Positions 17,231-27,049 are shown, numbered from the stretch's first letter. The stretch is DNA of 64,000 nucleotides from CAZYXZ01 sp964651395 (GCA_964651395.1 CAZYXZ010000005.1:10493-74492); one strand, 5' to 3'. Numbers and translations: made by a program. The notes: generated by a model not told the origin, from the sequence alone.

Positions 17231-18315
17231 CCCTTCTGGATCAGACTCGTCGCGACCACGTCGTCGTAGATCTCGCGGATCCGCGGTCCCACGACGTCGG
17301 CGAGCATTGGGGCCGATGTGGCTCTGGCGCCGTCGGCGAGCCTCGCGCGCAGCTTCGGCTGGTGGGCGACCAGGCGGAGCGCCGACGTGAGCAGATCGGG
17401 TCGGTCACACGGCACGAGCAGCCCATCGATCCCATCCGTGACCAGATCTGCTCCTGGGCCGGGCGACGTGGCGACTACGGTTCGTCCCGACGCCATCGCC
17501 GCGAGGATGAGGTCGTCGTGAGCGTCCTTCTCGTGCGTCAGGTCGACCACGACGTCCACGTCGGAGAGCCACTGGGGCAACCGGGCCACGGGAAGGTCGG
17601 CCGCCAGCACGACATCTGCCTCATGTGACCGGTTCGGGAATGCGCGCTCGAACGAAGCCAGCGCCTCGCGGCGTGCTCCCTCTGTGGCACACCGCATTCC
17701 GAACTGGAGCGGCCGGTTCCGCGAGGACCGGTACTTGCTCGCCGGGAGCGGAGCCGTTGCGAACACGGGGCCGGGAATCACGACGCACCGTCGTGCGTAT
17801 CGGGCCAGGGCGGCTGCGTCCACTGACGTGGCGATGACCGCGTGCGGCAGCCGCGGAACGAGGCGGCGCAGCGGGCCACGTGCCAATGCGTTGACGCCGG
17901 CGGCGCGGTCCTCGTCGCGTAGGTGCCAGACCAGCGGGACCTCCGCCAGCCGTGCTGCGATTCCGCCATACAGGGCCGAGCTCGCCGAGTTGGTGTGCAC
18001 GACGTACGGGCGAAGGTGCTCGAGGCGTCGAGCGAGTCGCAGCACGTACGGAACGGTCGCCGCGGGCGCTGCGCCCTTGCGTCGGGGCAGCGGCAGGACC
18101 TCAGCGGAGATGCCACGGTCGCGCATCACGCCGAGCAGCGGTCCGTCCTGACCGAACAGCACATGCGCGGCGATATCGGGAACTGAGTCGATCAAAGCGG
18201 CGAGTGCGAGACCCTCGCGCGATGCCTCGGCGGAAAGATGCACGTAGACGACACGCAGTCGCGGGTCATGGCCGCCGAGGTCATGGCCTCCGAAGATGTC
18301 GACCGGGTGTGTCAC
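17227..18315 (-). CDS. glycosyltransferase family 4 (variant C-terminal motif)
   Basis: 362 aa from GTG 18315, whose GTGA overlaps the stop of the upstream Pro/Ser/Thr-rich gene; extending the frame further would overlap that gene. The N-terminal RLRVVYVHLSAEASREGLAL and VVHTNSASSALYGG fit GT4 enzymes and closely resemble the neighbouring GT at 19825. The usual EX7E is degenerate (KDAHDDLILAAM), so it may be a divergent or weakly active transferase. Confidence 0.75.
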   Translation of the reverse strand: MTHPVDIFGGHDLGGHDPRLRVVYVHLSAEASREGLALAALIDSVPDIAAHVLFGQDGPLLGVMRDRGISAEVLPLPRRKGAAPAATVPYVLRLARRLEHLRPYVVHTNSASSALYGGIAARLAEVPLVWHLRDEDRAAGVNALARGPLRRLVPRLPHAVIATSVDAAALARYARRCVVIPGPVFATAPLPASKYRSSRNRPLQFGMRCATEGARREALASFERAFPNRSHEADVVLAADLPVARLPQWLSDVDVVVDLTHEKDAHDDLILAAMASGRTVVATSPGPGADLVTDGIDGLLVPCDRPDLLTSALRLVAHQPKLRARLADGARATSAPMLADVVGPRIREIYDDVVATSLIQKG

Positions 18316-18893
18316 CGCGCGGTGATGGTCGAGTGCACGCCGACGATGACGCCGCCGGCGATCAGTGCCAGCCCGAGAATGCGCAGTTCTGGACTCGAGG
18401 TGAATGGCGCCTCGACGGTGTTGCCCACGGAGAGAGTCGCGGGCAGGGAGCTCGCCGATGGCAGCGGTGCCACGGTGTTGGGCGAGGCGGGCAGAGAGGA
18501 GACGGACACCGCCGGCGCCGAGGGCGACGGGGAGCGGGTCGGAGCTGGTGTTGGCGGCTTCGTGCTCGCCGCCGGGGCCGAGGTTCGCGTGGGAGTCGCT
18601 CGGGGTGACCTGGTCGGCGCGCGCGTGGGTGTGGGTCGTGGCGTGGGCGCCGTGCTGATCGACGTGACAGACGGCTTCGGTGACGGCGCCGGTGAGTTGC
18701 TCGACTGGGTCGGCGAGGGCACGGGTGATGCCGTCGTCGGCTCGGGCGACGGCGACTCGGTCGCCTGCGCGCGCTCCAGCGCGCGCCCCCCCGCTCCAGG
18801 CGCGGTCAGCAGCAGCAGTCCGCCGACCAGCAGCGGGGCCGAGCCCGCGAGTGCGGCGGCGGGTCCCACGCGCATCGACCTGCTCACTTCCAT
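18312..18893 (-). CDS. Pro/Ser/Thr-rich secreted protein with terminal membrane helices
   Basis: 193 aa. An N-terminal hydrophobic segment (about residues 10-32) resembles a signal anchor. About 110 residues are almost entirely Pro, Ser, Thr and Ala with many SP and TP pairs. A final hydrophobic helix (IRILGLALIAGGVIVGV region) follows. The low-complexity stretch is a likely flexible, possibly O-glycosylated, wall-spanning spacer. It overlaps the downstream GT gene by GTGA, so both are expressed together inside the polysaccharide locus. Confidence 0.6.
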   Translation of the reverse strand: MEVSRSMRVGPAAALAGSAPLLVGGLLLLTAPGAGGRALERAQATESPSPEPTTASPVPSPTQSSNSPAPSPKPSVTSISTAPTPRPTPTRAPTRSPRATPTRTSAPAASTKPPTPAPTRSPSPSAPAVSVSSLPASPNTVAPLPSASSLPATLSVGNTVEAPFTSSPELRILGLALIAGGVIVGVHSTITAR

Positions 18894-18921
18894 TCACGGC
18901 TGACGACTGAACTGGTCCCCG

Positions 18922-19782
18922 TTACGGGATATCCAGCCGTCGGACTGCGGCAATCGGCCCCTCACGATAGACGTGCCACCGCCGTCGGGCAGCACGGCCC
19001 CGCTCGCCTGGGAGCATCGATCGCAACGCCGCCGCGGTCAGGGCGGCGGCGCGGTAACTCGCCCATCCGCGCGCCCCGTACCACTTGCGGATGTAGGTCT
19101 CGGTTCCCGCATGAGCCAGCCGCTCTCGCCGGGCGGGGTCGCTACTCGTTCCTCCACCGTCGTGTTCCGCGTGGATCTCGGGGCACAGGGCCACCCGCCA
19201 CCCCCTGGCTTGTGCTCGGCGCTGCCAGTCCGTTTCCTCCGCGTACAGGAAGTACCTTTCGTCGAACGGCCCCACGTCCTCCCAGGCTGCTCGGCGGATC
19301 AGCAGGACCGAGCCGACGACGAACTGACGGCCCTCCCTCGGCGCGACCGGTACTCCGATCGCCTCGCGCCACAGGCGCCCCGGGGTGGGCAGCGGCCACA
19401 GAACCCTGTGCTCGCCGCTCGTGCCGTGCTGCGCAGGGGCCACGCAGGCCAGGCGGGCATCAACCAGCAGTCGTTCGTGCAGGGCGCGCAGGTCGCTCTC
19501 CTCGATGCGCGCATCGGGGTTGAGTAACAGCACGTCAGCGCTGGAACCTGCCAGCATCGCCATGCCGGCGTTCACGCCGGCGGCAAAGCCCGGGTTGTTC
19601 GGTTGGGGCAGGTAGATCGCTCCATGTCTCCTTGCGAGGGGTTCAGCAGCTCCGCGGGGGTCGTTGTCGACGATGACGATCTTGTGGGGCTCCATCAGGG
19701 CGCCGAGAGTGGCGGCCAAGGGTGTTGGATCTCCAAAGGCGATGACGATCACGTCGGGTACCCCACCCCCATCGCCCACCAT
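18922..19782 (-). CDS. glycosyltransferase family 2 (rhamnosyltransferase-like)
   Basis: 286 aa from ATG 19782, chosen because the GT2 core begins right after it (VIVIAFGDPTPL). NNPGFAAGVNAG and LLLNPDARI are the donor-binding/NPD signature, and FDERYFLYAEETDWQRRA is the acceptor-side motif of rhamnosyltransferase-like GT2 enzymes (WbbL group). It probably adds a deoxyhexose to the polysaccharide repeat. It is divergent from the next GT4 gene. Confidence 0.85.
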   Translation of the reverse strand: MVGDGGGVPDVIVIAFGDPTPLAATLGALMEPHKIVIVDNDPRGAAEPLARRHGAIYLPQPNNPGFAAGVNAGMAMLAGSSADVLLLNPDARIEESDLRALHERLLVDARLACVAPAQHGTSGEHRVLWPLPTPGRLWREAIGVPVAPREGRQFVVGSVLLIRRAAWEDVGPFDERYFLYAEETDWQRRAQARGWRVALCPEIHAEHDGGGTSSDPARRERLAHAGTETYIRKWYGARGWASYRAAALTAAALRSMLPGERGRAARRRWHVYREGPIAAVRRLDIP

Positions 19783-19824
19783 GCACAGACCCTCGCACAG
19801 CACTCCTGACCGACCGAATACCTT

Positions 19825-21006
19825 GTGGGCGTGGGTACCCCGGTGACACCGCGACTGCGCGTTGTCTATCTCGATCACGCGGCGGCGATGTCCGGCGCGG
19901 AGATCGCTCTGTTGAACCTGCTGTCCTGCCTCGACGGTGTCGACGCCCACGTGATCCTGGCGGAGGACGGGCCCTTGGTCGCGGCTCTGGAGGAACGGGG
20001 GATCGCTGTCGAGGTGCTCGCGATGCCGGCGCGCACGGCCCGGCTGCGAAAGGGCCGCATTCGGCCCGGCAGCGTTCCCATGTTCGCCCTGTGGGACACC
20101 GGCGGGTACGTCTGGCGGCTCCGGAGTCGACTCCGAGCTCTGCGCCCCGACGTCGTCCACACCAACTCGTTGAAGGCTGGGCTGTACGGCAGCCTCGCTA
20201 GCCGGCTGGCCGGCCTACCGGTCATCTGGCACGTCCGTGATCGGGTCGCCAGGGACTATCTCCCTCGCGCGGCGGTATTCCTGGTTCGCAGGGCTCTCGC
20301 GTGGCTGCCCACGGCCGTCGTCGCAAACAGCCAGACCACCCTGGCAACGCTGCCGAGCACGAATGCACGGAGCGTCATCGCAAGCCCGGTCATCTATGAC
20401 CCGGTTGCCCACCCCGGGCGAGTGGAGCGGGGCGATGGCGACGTCGTCGTGTTCGGGATGGTTGGTCGGCTTGCGCCCTGGAAGGGCCAGCATCTGTTTC
20501 TCGAGGCCTTCGCGTCGGCATTCAGTGAGCGGACGAACGTCCGGGCACGGGTTGTCGGGGGGGCGTTGTTCGGTGAGGACGCGTACGCGGCGTCACTGGT
20601 GCGACTCGCGGAGCGGCTCGCGGTCTCCGATCGTGTCGTGTTCACCGGCTTCCGCGACGACGTCTTCGCGGAGATGGCTCAGATGGATGTACTCGTCCAT
20701 TGCTCGACGATCCCTGAGCCGTTCGGGCAGGTCGTGACAGAGGGTATGGCGACAGGACTCGCCGTCATCGCTCCGTCAGTAGGCGGTCCGGCCGAGATCA
20801 TCACGCCCGATGTCAACGGTCTCCTGGTCCCGATCAGTGACGTGCCAGCCCTCGCCGCCGCGATGCGGTTCTTGGTAGACCGGCCTGATGAACGGCTTCG
20901 ACTCGGCGACGCTGCGCGCTTGGCGTGCGAGACCTATCGACCGGAACGCATTGCTGAGCAGGTTTATGCGGCCTACTCGGAGGTGCTGCGCAAGCACCGG
21001 CGCTAG
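19825..21006 (+). CDS. glycosyltransferase family 4
   Basis: 393 aa, GTG start. RLRVVYLDHAAAMSGAE at the N terminus, VVHTNSLKAGLYG in the middle, and the EX7E motif EPFGQVVTE with APSVGGPAEII at the C terminus are all typical of GT4. Close resemblance to the GT at 17227-18315 suggests an old duplication. It ends in a CTAG shared with the convergent polymerase gene. Confidence 0.85.
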   Translation: MGVGTPVTPRLRVVYLDHAAAMSGAEIALLNLLSCLDGVDAHVILAEDGPLVAALEERGIAVEVLAMPARTARLRKGRIRPGSVPMFALWDTGGYVWRLRSRLRALRPDVVHTNSLKAGLYGSLASRLAGLPVIWHVRDRVARDYLPRAAVFLVRRALAWLPTAVVANSQTTLATLPSTNARSVIASPVIYDPVAHPGRVERGDGDVVVFGMVGRLAPWKGQHLFLEAFASAFSERTNVRARVVGGALFGEDAYAASLVRLAERLAVSDRVVFTGFRDDVFAEMAQMDVLVHCSTIPEPFGQVVTEGMATGLAVIAPSVGGPAEIITPDVNGLLVPISDVPALAAAMRFLVDRPDERLRLGDAARLACETYRPERIAEQVYAAYSEVLRKHRR

Positions 21007-22238
21007 GGCTGGTGAGTACCGGCGCTCCCATCGCGCACATTGCTGTGTGCCAAGGCCGCTCCGATGAGGAGCCAACCCGTGACGGGTGTGGAACGAACCC
21101 AGTACACATCGACAAGACCGTGGATGACGATCGAAAGCTGGACGGCTATGGCGACATCCGTCCAGACTCCGTGCCGTCGCCGGAACAGGAACAGCATCGG
21201 CAGCGACAGGAGCGCGAGAAGCGCACCTCCCAGCACCACCCCTCCCTCGGCGGCGTCAAGGAAGAGGACGTTGTGCGGATCACTTACGATGCCGGGGACA
21301 CCCGCCAGGTTGCCGATGCCGACGCCCAGGATCGGGTCGCTGCGAAAGGCGCCGAGGGCCTGAACGCGATACACCTCTCTCTGGAGCAGTGCGCCATCCG
21401 TCGGCGAGGTTGGGTTCAGCACACGTGTCTGTGTGGTGGTCGGCAGGAACGGAAAGCTCACCGCCGCCAGAAGGAGTAGTGCGCTCAGGGACGCCGCGAT
21501 CCGACCCCTTGCCACGGTTCGTCCCCGAAGACTCAGCACGATCACCGCCAGGAGGAACCCCAGCATTGCCCCGCGGCTGTCCGAAAAGAGGAGCCCGAGC
21601 CCCATGACAGCGAGCAGGGCCGGTCGGAAGCGGGCGAATGCTGGCAGGACCAGGACGATCAACATGGCGTTCGCGATGCCCTGAGCCGCCGGATTCTTGT
21701 GCGTGACGAGGATGTTGGCCGCACTCGACTGCAGGGGACCGATGAAGATGAGCGAGACAGCGATCTCATAGCCCACGTAGAGCCGCAATGCCAGGGTCAG
21801 CAGACGACGGTCGAGGATCGCGGCACCGATGACGAGCGGTACCGCGGTCAGCTCGACGCGCTGTACGGCGTTGAGGATGGCCGTCAGGCTGAGGTGGTCG
21901 ACGGTCACCAGTCCCAGTGCGCCGTAATAGACCGCCACGGGCAGGACGACTGGCCGGAGCTCTCTGAGCCTGGCGCCGACGTCGACATTCACGCGCGACG
22001 GCAGCAGGACCAGCCCGGTCACGGTGAGCACCATCAACAGGTCCGCGATCGTGACCCGCGCCCCGGTCGTGAACACGCTGCGGGTCATCGGCAGCAGCCC
22101 GATGGCGATGACGGCGATCGCCTTGGGGTAGAGGACCCCGGCTACGGCGGCGGCTGCGCCCGCAACGAGGAAGCCCATCTTCGGGCTGGCGACGCTCTGG
22201 CTGCCCGCGAGGTACGCGCACACGCCGACGCCGAGCAT
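21003..22238 (-). CDS. O-antigen ligase/polymerase-like membrane protein (Wzy type)
   Basis: 411 aa from ATG 22238, which begins a hydrophobic protein 38 bases after the stop of the upstream BY-kinase; the frame is open further back but would overlap it. About 10-11 membrane helices. SDSRGAMLGFLL and SDPHNVLFLDAAEGGVVLGG match the periplasmic and C-terminal motifs of Wzy/O-antigen ligase proteins. Its position next to the chain-length/BY-kinase gene supports a polymerase role. Confidence 0.8.
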   Translation of the reverse strand: MLGVGVCAYLAGSQSVASPKMGFLVAGAAAAVAGVLYPKAIAVIAIGLLPMTRSVFTTGARVTIADLLMVLTVTGLVLLPSRVNVDVGARLRELRPVVLPVAVYYGALGLVTVDHLSLTAILNAVQRVELTAVPLVIGAAILDRRLLTLALRLYVGYEIAVSLIFIGPLQSSAANILVTHKNPAAQGIANAMLIVLVLPAFARFRPALLAVMGLGLLFSDSRGAMLGFLLAVIVLSLRGRTVARGRIAASLSALLLLAAVSFPFLPTTTQTRVLNPTSPTDGALLQREVYRVQALGAFRSDPILGVGIGNLAGVPGIVSDPHNVLFLDAAEGGVVLGGALLALLSLPMLFLFRRRHGVWTDVAIAVQLSIVIHGLVDVYWVRSTPVTGWLLIGAALAHSNVRDGSAGTHQP

Positions 22239-22276
22239 CGTGCACGCGGTGGGACCCCGTGCGCGGACCGCGTGGC

Positions 22277-24007
22277 TCAGGTCCGCGGTTGCCACGGTGG
22301 CTCGCCGGGATCTGTGCCCGTCGGCTGGACCGGGCGCTGGGGCGTTGCCCCGCTTCCTGCAGGCGCCGCGTAGTACGGCGGGGCGGCGACCGCAGTGCCG
22401 GTTGCGCCCGACGCCGATTCGCTGGCGTCCGGTTCCCCGGTCGTTTCGCGGCGCCACCGGGAGCGGGACATGTCGCGAAGAGCCTTGATGGCTGCTTGGG
22501 TCGTCTGGTCCGTCGGGAACTCCCACGCCGGATCGCCGACGCCCTTGCCGTCGGCTGGCGTCTCTGCCGTGACGGGCTGGCTCTGCGCCTTGGCAGCCTT
22601 GCCGCGCCGTCGTGCGGGCTGCAGCGTGCGGACGGGGCCGAGGGGAGCGGATTCCGACTTGCTGCCCTTGCTCGCGCCGTACTCGTACGCGTAGGCGTAG
22701 CCCGAGCCGGCCCCACTGGCCGACACGCGGTTCGCCACCACGCCGATCACGTTCACGCCCACCGTTCGGAAAGCGGTGGACACGCGGCGCACGCCGTCGC
22801 GACTGGTGCGGCCGACTCTGGCGACGAGTACCGCGCCATCGGTGTGGAGCGCGAGCAGGGACGCGTCCGTAACCGGAAGGGCGGGCGGGGTGTCGAAGAT
22901 GACCAGGTCGTAGCGCGAGGCGAGCACGTCCACCAGTTCTTGCATGCGGTGCGAGCCGAGGATTTCACTGGGGTTCGGAGGTATGGGGCCGCTGGCGAGG
23001 ACATCGATCAGGCCGTCGCCCCAGCGCTGGATGGCCACGTCGAGTGGCGCCTGTCCGAGCAGGACGGTCGTGAGACCGATGTTGCCTTCCAGGCCCAGGT
23101 TGTTCGCGACCATAGGTCGTCGTAGGTCCGCGTCGACAATCAGCACGCGGCTGCCGCCGCTGGCGATCACGATGCCGAGGTTCGTGACGAGTGTGGTCTT
23201 GCCTTCCCCCGGCATCGGGCTGGTTACGACGACCGTCTTGAGGTCGAGGTCGATGGACGCGAACTGCAGATTGGTACGCACCTGACGGTAGGACTCAGCA
23301 CGAACGGATCGCGGTTGGTAAAGGGCAACGAGCGGGTCTCCGCGGTCCTCGTCCGGTACGCCACCCAGCATCGGAGCGTCACCAGCAAGGCGCGAGAGCT
23401 CGTCACCAGACTTTACGCTGACATCGAGGGCCTCGGCGATCGCTACGGCAGCCACGCCGAGCATCAAGCCTAGGAGCGTCCCGAGGGCGAGGTTGACCTT
23501 GGGACGAGGTGTGTAGGGAAGGCCGGGCAACGGCGCGGGTTCGAGCAGGCTGACGTTGACGGGGGCACGCCCGCCGGATCGCGGTCCGTCGACGCGGTCG
23601 ACAGCTGCCTGCGCGACGTCGCCGAAAGCGTCCGCGACGTTCTTGGCCCGCGTCGGGTCGGAGTCGGTCACAGTGACCCTGAGCAAGACCGTGTCGGGGA
23701 CGGCCTGAACCGACACCGCGGTGTCCCCGCCGACTGCGCCTGCCTTCGTGAGCGCCGCCCCAACGACCTGGTTGCTCCCCACGAGCTGGGCATAGGTGAG
23801 CATCTGCTGCTGGTACAGGTAGGCGTTAGCGATCGTGGTATTCGGGTCGGTCGACGGGGGGCTGGAGAAGAGCAGCATCACCCCGGTGCGGTACCGGCGG
23901 GGCTGCTCGGCGGACGCGTAGGCCGCCGCCCCGACGCAGATCAGCAGGGCCAGTGCGACGAGTCGCCAGTGCCGGCTGAGGCTGCGCAGCAGCTGGGGCA
24001 GGTTCAT
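22277..24007 (-). CDS. Wzz chain-length domain fused to BY-kinase (CpsCD/CapB-type)
   Basis: 576 aa. TM1 (~16-32) and TM2 (~172-192) bracket a Wzz-like extracellular domain. A bacterial tyrosine kinase follows, with Walker A PGEGKTT at 266-272, A' VLIVDAD at 288-294 and Walker B LVIFDTPP at 368-375. Tyrosines in YAYAYEY (~437-443) are the likely autophosphorylation cluster, followed by a basic/Pro-rich tail. This is the typical regulator of capsule/exopolysaccharide chain length. It is immediately followed by the polymerase. Confidence 0.9.
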   Translation of the reverse strand: MNLPQLLRSLSRHWRLVALALLICVGAAAYASAEQPRRYRTGVMLLFSSPPSTDPNTTIANAYLYQQQMLTYAQLVGSNQVVGAALTKAGAVGGDTAVSVQAVPDTVLLRVTVTDSDPTRAKNVADAFGDVAQAAVDRVDGPRSGGRAPVNVSLLEPAPLPGLPYTPRPKVNLALGTLLGLMLGVAAVAIAEALDVSVKSGDELSRLAGDAPMLGGVPDEDRGDPLVALYQPRSVRAESYRQVRTNLQFASIDLDLKTVVVTSPMPGEGKTTLVTNLGIVIASGGSRVLIVDADLRRPMVANNLGLEGNIGLTTVLLGQAPLDVAIQRWGDGLIDVLASGPIPPNPSEILGSHRMQELVDVLASRYDLVIFDTPPALPVTDASLLALHTDGAVLVARVGRTSRDGVRRVSTAFRTVGVNVIGVVANRVSASGAGSGYAYAYEYGASKGSKSESAPLGPVRTLQPARRRGKAAKAQSQPVTAETPADGKGVGDPAWEFPTDQTTQAAIKALRDMSRSRWRRETTGEPDASESASGATGTAVAAPPYYAAPAGSGATPQRPVQPTGTDPGEPPWQPRT

Positions 24008-24092
24008 GGGGAAGTCATCCGGTGTCAGTTGTCCAGATCAGAGGGGACAAGCCGGAGCAAGTATAGGGCCCGGGTCCGCTTCCTCGACCTTG

Positions 24093-25109
24093 TCAGGTGG
24101 CAGGGGAGATGACCGCCCCGTAGACACCCAGCAGGTCATCGACGTGACGCTCGAGATCGAACAGCTCACGCTGTCGGCGGTACCCGGCTTCGCCCAGTTC
24201 GCGACGGAGCTGTGTGTCCTCGGCCAGCTCTCGCAGGAACTGCGCGCCGATGTCCGGACGATCCGCGGGAAAGAGACCGGGGTGAGACGTGCCCAGTGTC
24301 TCGAGGTGTCCTGCGGCGGCCACTGCCACGACCGGACAGCCGGACGACATCGCCTCGAGGACGCTCAGCCCAAAAGCCTCGTCCGGCCGGGTTGCCAGGA
24401 ACACCCCGGCGTCATCGATGCAGGCCTGCACGTCCTGCACGTGCCCGAGCCACTCGACCGACTGGATCCCGTCCTGGCGCACAAGCGCGCGCAGGCGGTC
24501 GCCTTCGGCGCCGTCGCCCGCGATGCGCAGTACCCAGCCAGAGTCGGCCAGGCCGCTGAGCTGCCAGATGCGCAGCGCCAGCTCTGTGTTCTTCTCGCGC
24601 TCGAGCCGCTGTGCCACCAGGACCACGCTCGAGCGGCTGCTCGAGATCGGTCGCGCTGGCACTCCGGGGACGAGAACGGTTGCGGCCGGGCTGTCGATCA
24701 TGTCGGCCACGAACCGGCTCACCGCCAGCTCGCGAGTCAGGAAGCGCCGCAGCATGGGGGCCGCCGCTCGCCCGGCGAGCGTGCGTCCTCGTCGTCGGGC
24801 GATGTGCCTGGTCGCGACAACGGCGCCGCGATGTCTCGGGCGGCTGAGCAGACCTGCCACCTCGGCGGTGGTGAGGTGGGCGTGTACGACGTCCTGCTGC
24901 CCGCCCGCCCAGAGTGCGCGCATCGCCGATCCCAACGACACTCCGGGAACCCACGACACGCTCTCTCCTAATGCGACGGGCATGGCATCACGAGGACCGC
25001 CGACCACCCGGACGTCATGACCCCGATCCGCAAGCAGGGGACACACAGTGCTGACGTAGCGCTCGACACCTGCAAAGGCGTCCGTCACCACGACGTGTGT
25101 GATCCGCAT
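24093..25109 (-). CDS. glycosyltransferase family 4
   Basis: 338 aa. VVVTDAFAGVERYV, DVVHAHLTTAE and the EX7E motif EAFGLSVLE define a GT4 retaining enzyme. The ATG start lies back-to-back with the WbsX-like gene, so the two share a short divergent promoter region. It is encoded upstream of the BY-kinase/polymerase block on the same strand. Donor unknown. Confidence 0.85.
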   Translation of the reverse strand: MRITHVVVTDAFAGVERYVSTVCPLLADRGHDVRVVGGPRDAMPVALGESVSWVPGVSLGSAMRALWAGGQQDVVHAHLTTAEVAGLLSRPRHRGAVVATRHIARRRGRTLAGRAAAPMLRRFLTRELAVSRFVADMIDSPAATVLVPGVPARPISSSRSSVVLVAQRLEREKNTELALRIWQLSGLADSGWVLRIAGDGAEGDRLRALVRQDGIQSVEWLGHVQDVQACIDDAGVFLATRPDEAFGLSVLEAMSSGCPVVAVAAAGHLETLGTSHPGLFPADRPDIGAQFLRELAEDTQLRRELGEAGYRRQRELFDLERHVDDLLGVYGAVISPAT

Positions 25110-25170
25110 GAAGCCATTGTCCGCTCAGGCGGTGCTGGCCGGTCGGAGCGCACTGGGAAAGGATGCCGAG

Positions 25171-26262
25171 GTGCCGTCGCCGACCCACGTCATCGCCTTC
25201 CACCTGCCGCAGTTCCATCCGATCGCGCAGAACGACGAGTGGTGGGGCCCTGGCTTCACGGAGTGGACGAACGTGGTGAGGGCGAAGCAGTTGTTTCGCG
25301 GGCATGCGCAGCCGCGTTTGCCGTCCGAACTGGGTTTCTACGACCTTCGCAGTTCGGAAACCCGCGCGGCGCAGGCTCAACTTGCCCGCGAGCATGGCGT
25401 GACGGCGTTCTGCTACTGGCACTACTGGTTCGCGGGTCGGCGGCTGCTCGAGCGTCCGGTGGATGAGGTCGTGCAGTCGGGCGAGCCCGACTTTCCGTTC
25501 TGTCTTGCCTGGGCCAACCAGAGCTGGACCGGCATCTGGCACGGCGCACCGGATCGCACTCTGATCGAGCAGACGTACCCGGGTCCGCACGATGATCGAG
25601 CTCACTTCGAGTCACTGCTGCCGGCCTTGACGGACCCGCGCTACGTCACCGTGAACGGCTGGCCCCTGCTCTACGTCTTCCGGCCGGAGGATCTGCCCGA
25701 TCCCGCCGCATTCGTGCGTCGGTGGCGCGAGATGGCGAAAGCATCGGGCCTGTCTGGTCTATATCTCGTCGCGGAGATTTCCGACCTGCTGGGCCGTGGT
25801 CCGAAGTACAGCCACGTTGCCGAACACGGCTGGGATGCGGGGGCATACATCCGGCTCCCTGCGCGGCAGCGCCGGCAAGACATCTTGATCATGCGGCTGC
25901 GTCGCAAGCTTCGCGGTGGGCCCGAGGTCTATCCCTACAGCGAGGTGAGGTATCCGACACCGGATCTGGACGGACGGATCCTGCCCAGCGTCTACCCGAA
26001 CTGGGACAACACTCCAAGGTCGGGGCGCAGCGGCTTGGTCCTGCAGGGGGCGTCGCCAGCACGGTTCCGTCAGCAGCTGCGTGCGGCTCTCGCGAGCCTC
26101 GAGCCGCTTCCCAGGGCTGAACGAATCGTGTTCATCAAGTCGTGGAACGAGTGGGCGGAGGGCAACCACCTCGAGCCCGACGTGGCCTATGGGAGGGGCT
26201 GGCTGGAAGCCCTACAGGCCGAGGTCGCAGACTCGGTCAGCGCCGCCGTCGCCCGGAGCTGA
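25171..26262 (+). CDS. WbsX-like (GH99-type) protein
   Basis: 363 aa from GTG 25171, preceded by GGGAAAGGA at good spacing; ATG 25108 is an alternative that overlaps the divergent gene's start. VIAFHLPQFHPI, GFTEWTNV and YWHYWFAGRRLLERP are the hallmarks of the glycoside-hydrolase-99-like WbsX family, often encoded in O-antigen/capsule clusters. LAWANQSWTGIW and SWNEWAEGNHLEPD complete the pattern. Its function in polysaccharide synthesis is not settled in the family. Confidence 0.85.
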   Translation: MPSPTHVIAFHLPQFHPIAQNDEWWGPGFTEWTNVVRAKQLFRGHAQPRLPSELGFYDLRSSETRAAQAQLAREHGVTAFCYWHYWFAGRRLLERPVDEVVQSGEPDFPFCLAWANQSWTGIWHGAPDRTLIEQTYPGPHDDRAHFESLLPALTDPRYVTVNGWPLLYVFRPEDLPDPAAFVRRWREMAKASGLSGLYLVAEISDLLGRGPKYSHVAEHGWDAGAYIRLPARQRRQDILIMRLRRKLRGGPEVYPYSEVRYPTPDLDGRILPSVYPNWDNTPRSGRSGLVLQGASPARFRQQLRAALASLEPLPRAERIVFIKSWNEWAEGNHLEPDVAYGRGWLEALQAEVADSVSAAVARS

Positions 26263-27049
26263 GCCGGCCGACGCCGCCACTAATGACCCGTCGCGCGATA
26301 CGACCCCACGGGCGCGACCTGCGGCTGATCGAGGAGTTGACTGTCCAGCCAGCCGGGCACGTACCAGGGCCCCGGCGGAGCGCGATCAGGTCGGGGAAGA
26401 CCATCATCTGATCGATCAGGTCAGGCCGGCTGCCGTGCAGACGTACCAGTCGGTCGACGACTGGGTGCAGTGACGGGAGATGACCCCACGGATGGCGGGC
26501 CGCTTGGAACTCGGGCTGTAGCGCCCACGCCCAGTCCTCGATGACGTAGTGGGCGCCCGCCGGAAGCACCGGGAAGAGGATCTCGAAGCTCCGCATCGTC
26601 GGCTTCCGCATGTGAGAGCAGTCATCGATGATCAGATCCAACGGCTGAAGCCCGCGCTCGGCGATGACGCGCTGGAGCGACTGCGCATCGGTCTGGTCCA
26701 CACCCCAGTACATCTTCAGGCGGTCGCGCCCACGTCTGCGCAGCCAGGCCGTGAAGTACTCGCTGTCTTCCTTGTTCCTGATGTCGATCGCTGCGTACTT
26801 CTCCAGGCCGAGCGCTTCGACCCAGAATGCCGCACTGCCACCGTCCCAGATGCCCAGCTCGAGAACTCGTCGTGGCGCGTGCTCGAGCGTGCTCAGAAAT
26901 CGTTCGTACTGCTCGAGCTGGCTTCGATTCTTGTAGAAGTGGAATCCGTCGGTAGCGGTCTCGGCCACGGCTTGGTGCTGCAGGACGAACTTGCACCCGG
27001 CGAGAAGGAAGTGATCGCCACGCCACTCCAGGGCTTCCGTCAACTGCAT
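26237..27049 (-). CDS. CmcI-like SAM-dependent methyltransferase
   Basis: 270 aa from ATG 27049. VLELGIWDGGSAAFW, LDLIIDDCSHM and AGAHYVIEDW match the cephalosporin-hydroxylase-like/rhamnosyl O-methyltransferase group of class I methyltransferases. The C-terminal ~40 residues are basic and extra. Probably methylates a sugar in the repeat. Overlaps the WbsX-like gene's end by 26 bases (convergent). Confidence 0.75.
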   Translation of the reverse strand: MQLTEALEWRGDHFLLAGCKFVLQHQAVAETATDGFHFYKNRSQLEQYERFLSTLEHAPRRVLELGIWDGGSAAFWVEALGLEKYAAIDIRNKEDSEYFTAWLRRRGRDRLKMYWGVDQTDAQSLQRVIAERGLQPLDLIIDDCSHMRKPTMRSFEILFPVLPAGAHYVIEDWAWALQPEFQAARHPWGHLPSLHPVVDRLVRLHGSRPDLIDQMMVFPDLIALRRGPGTCPAGWTVNSSISRRSRPWGRIARRVISGGVGRLSSGRRRR

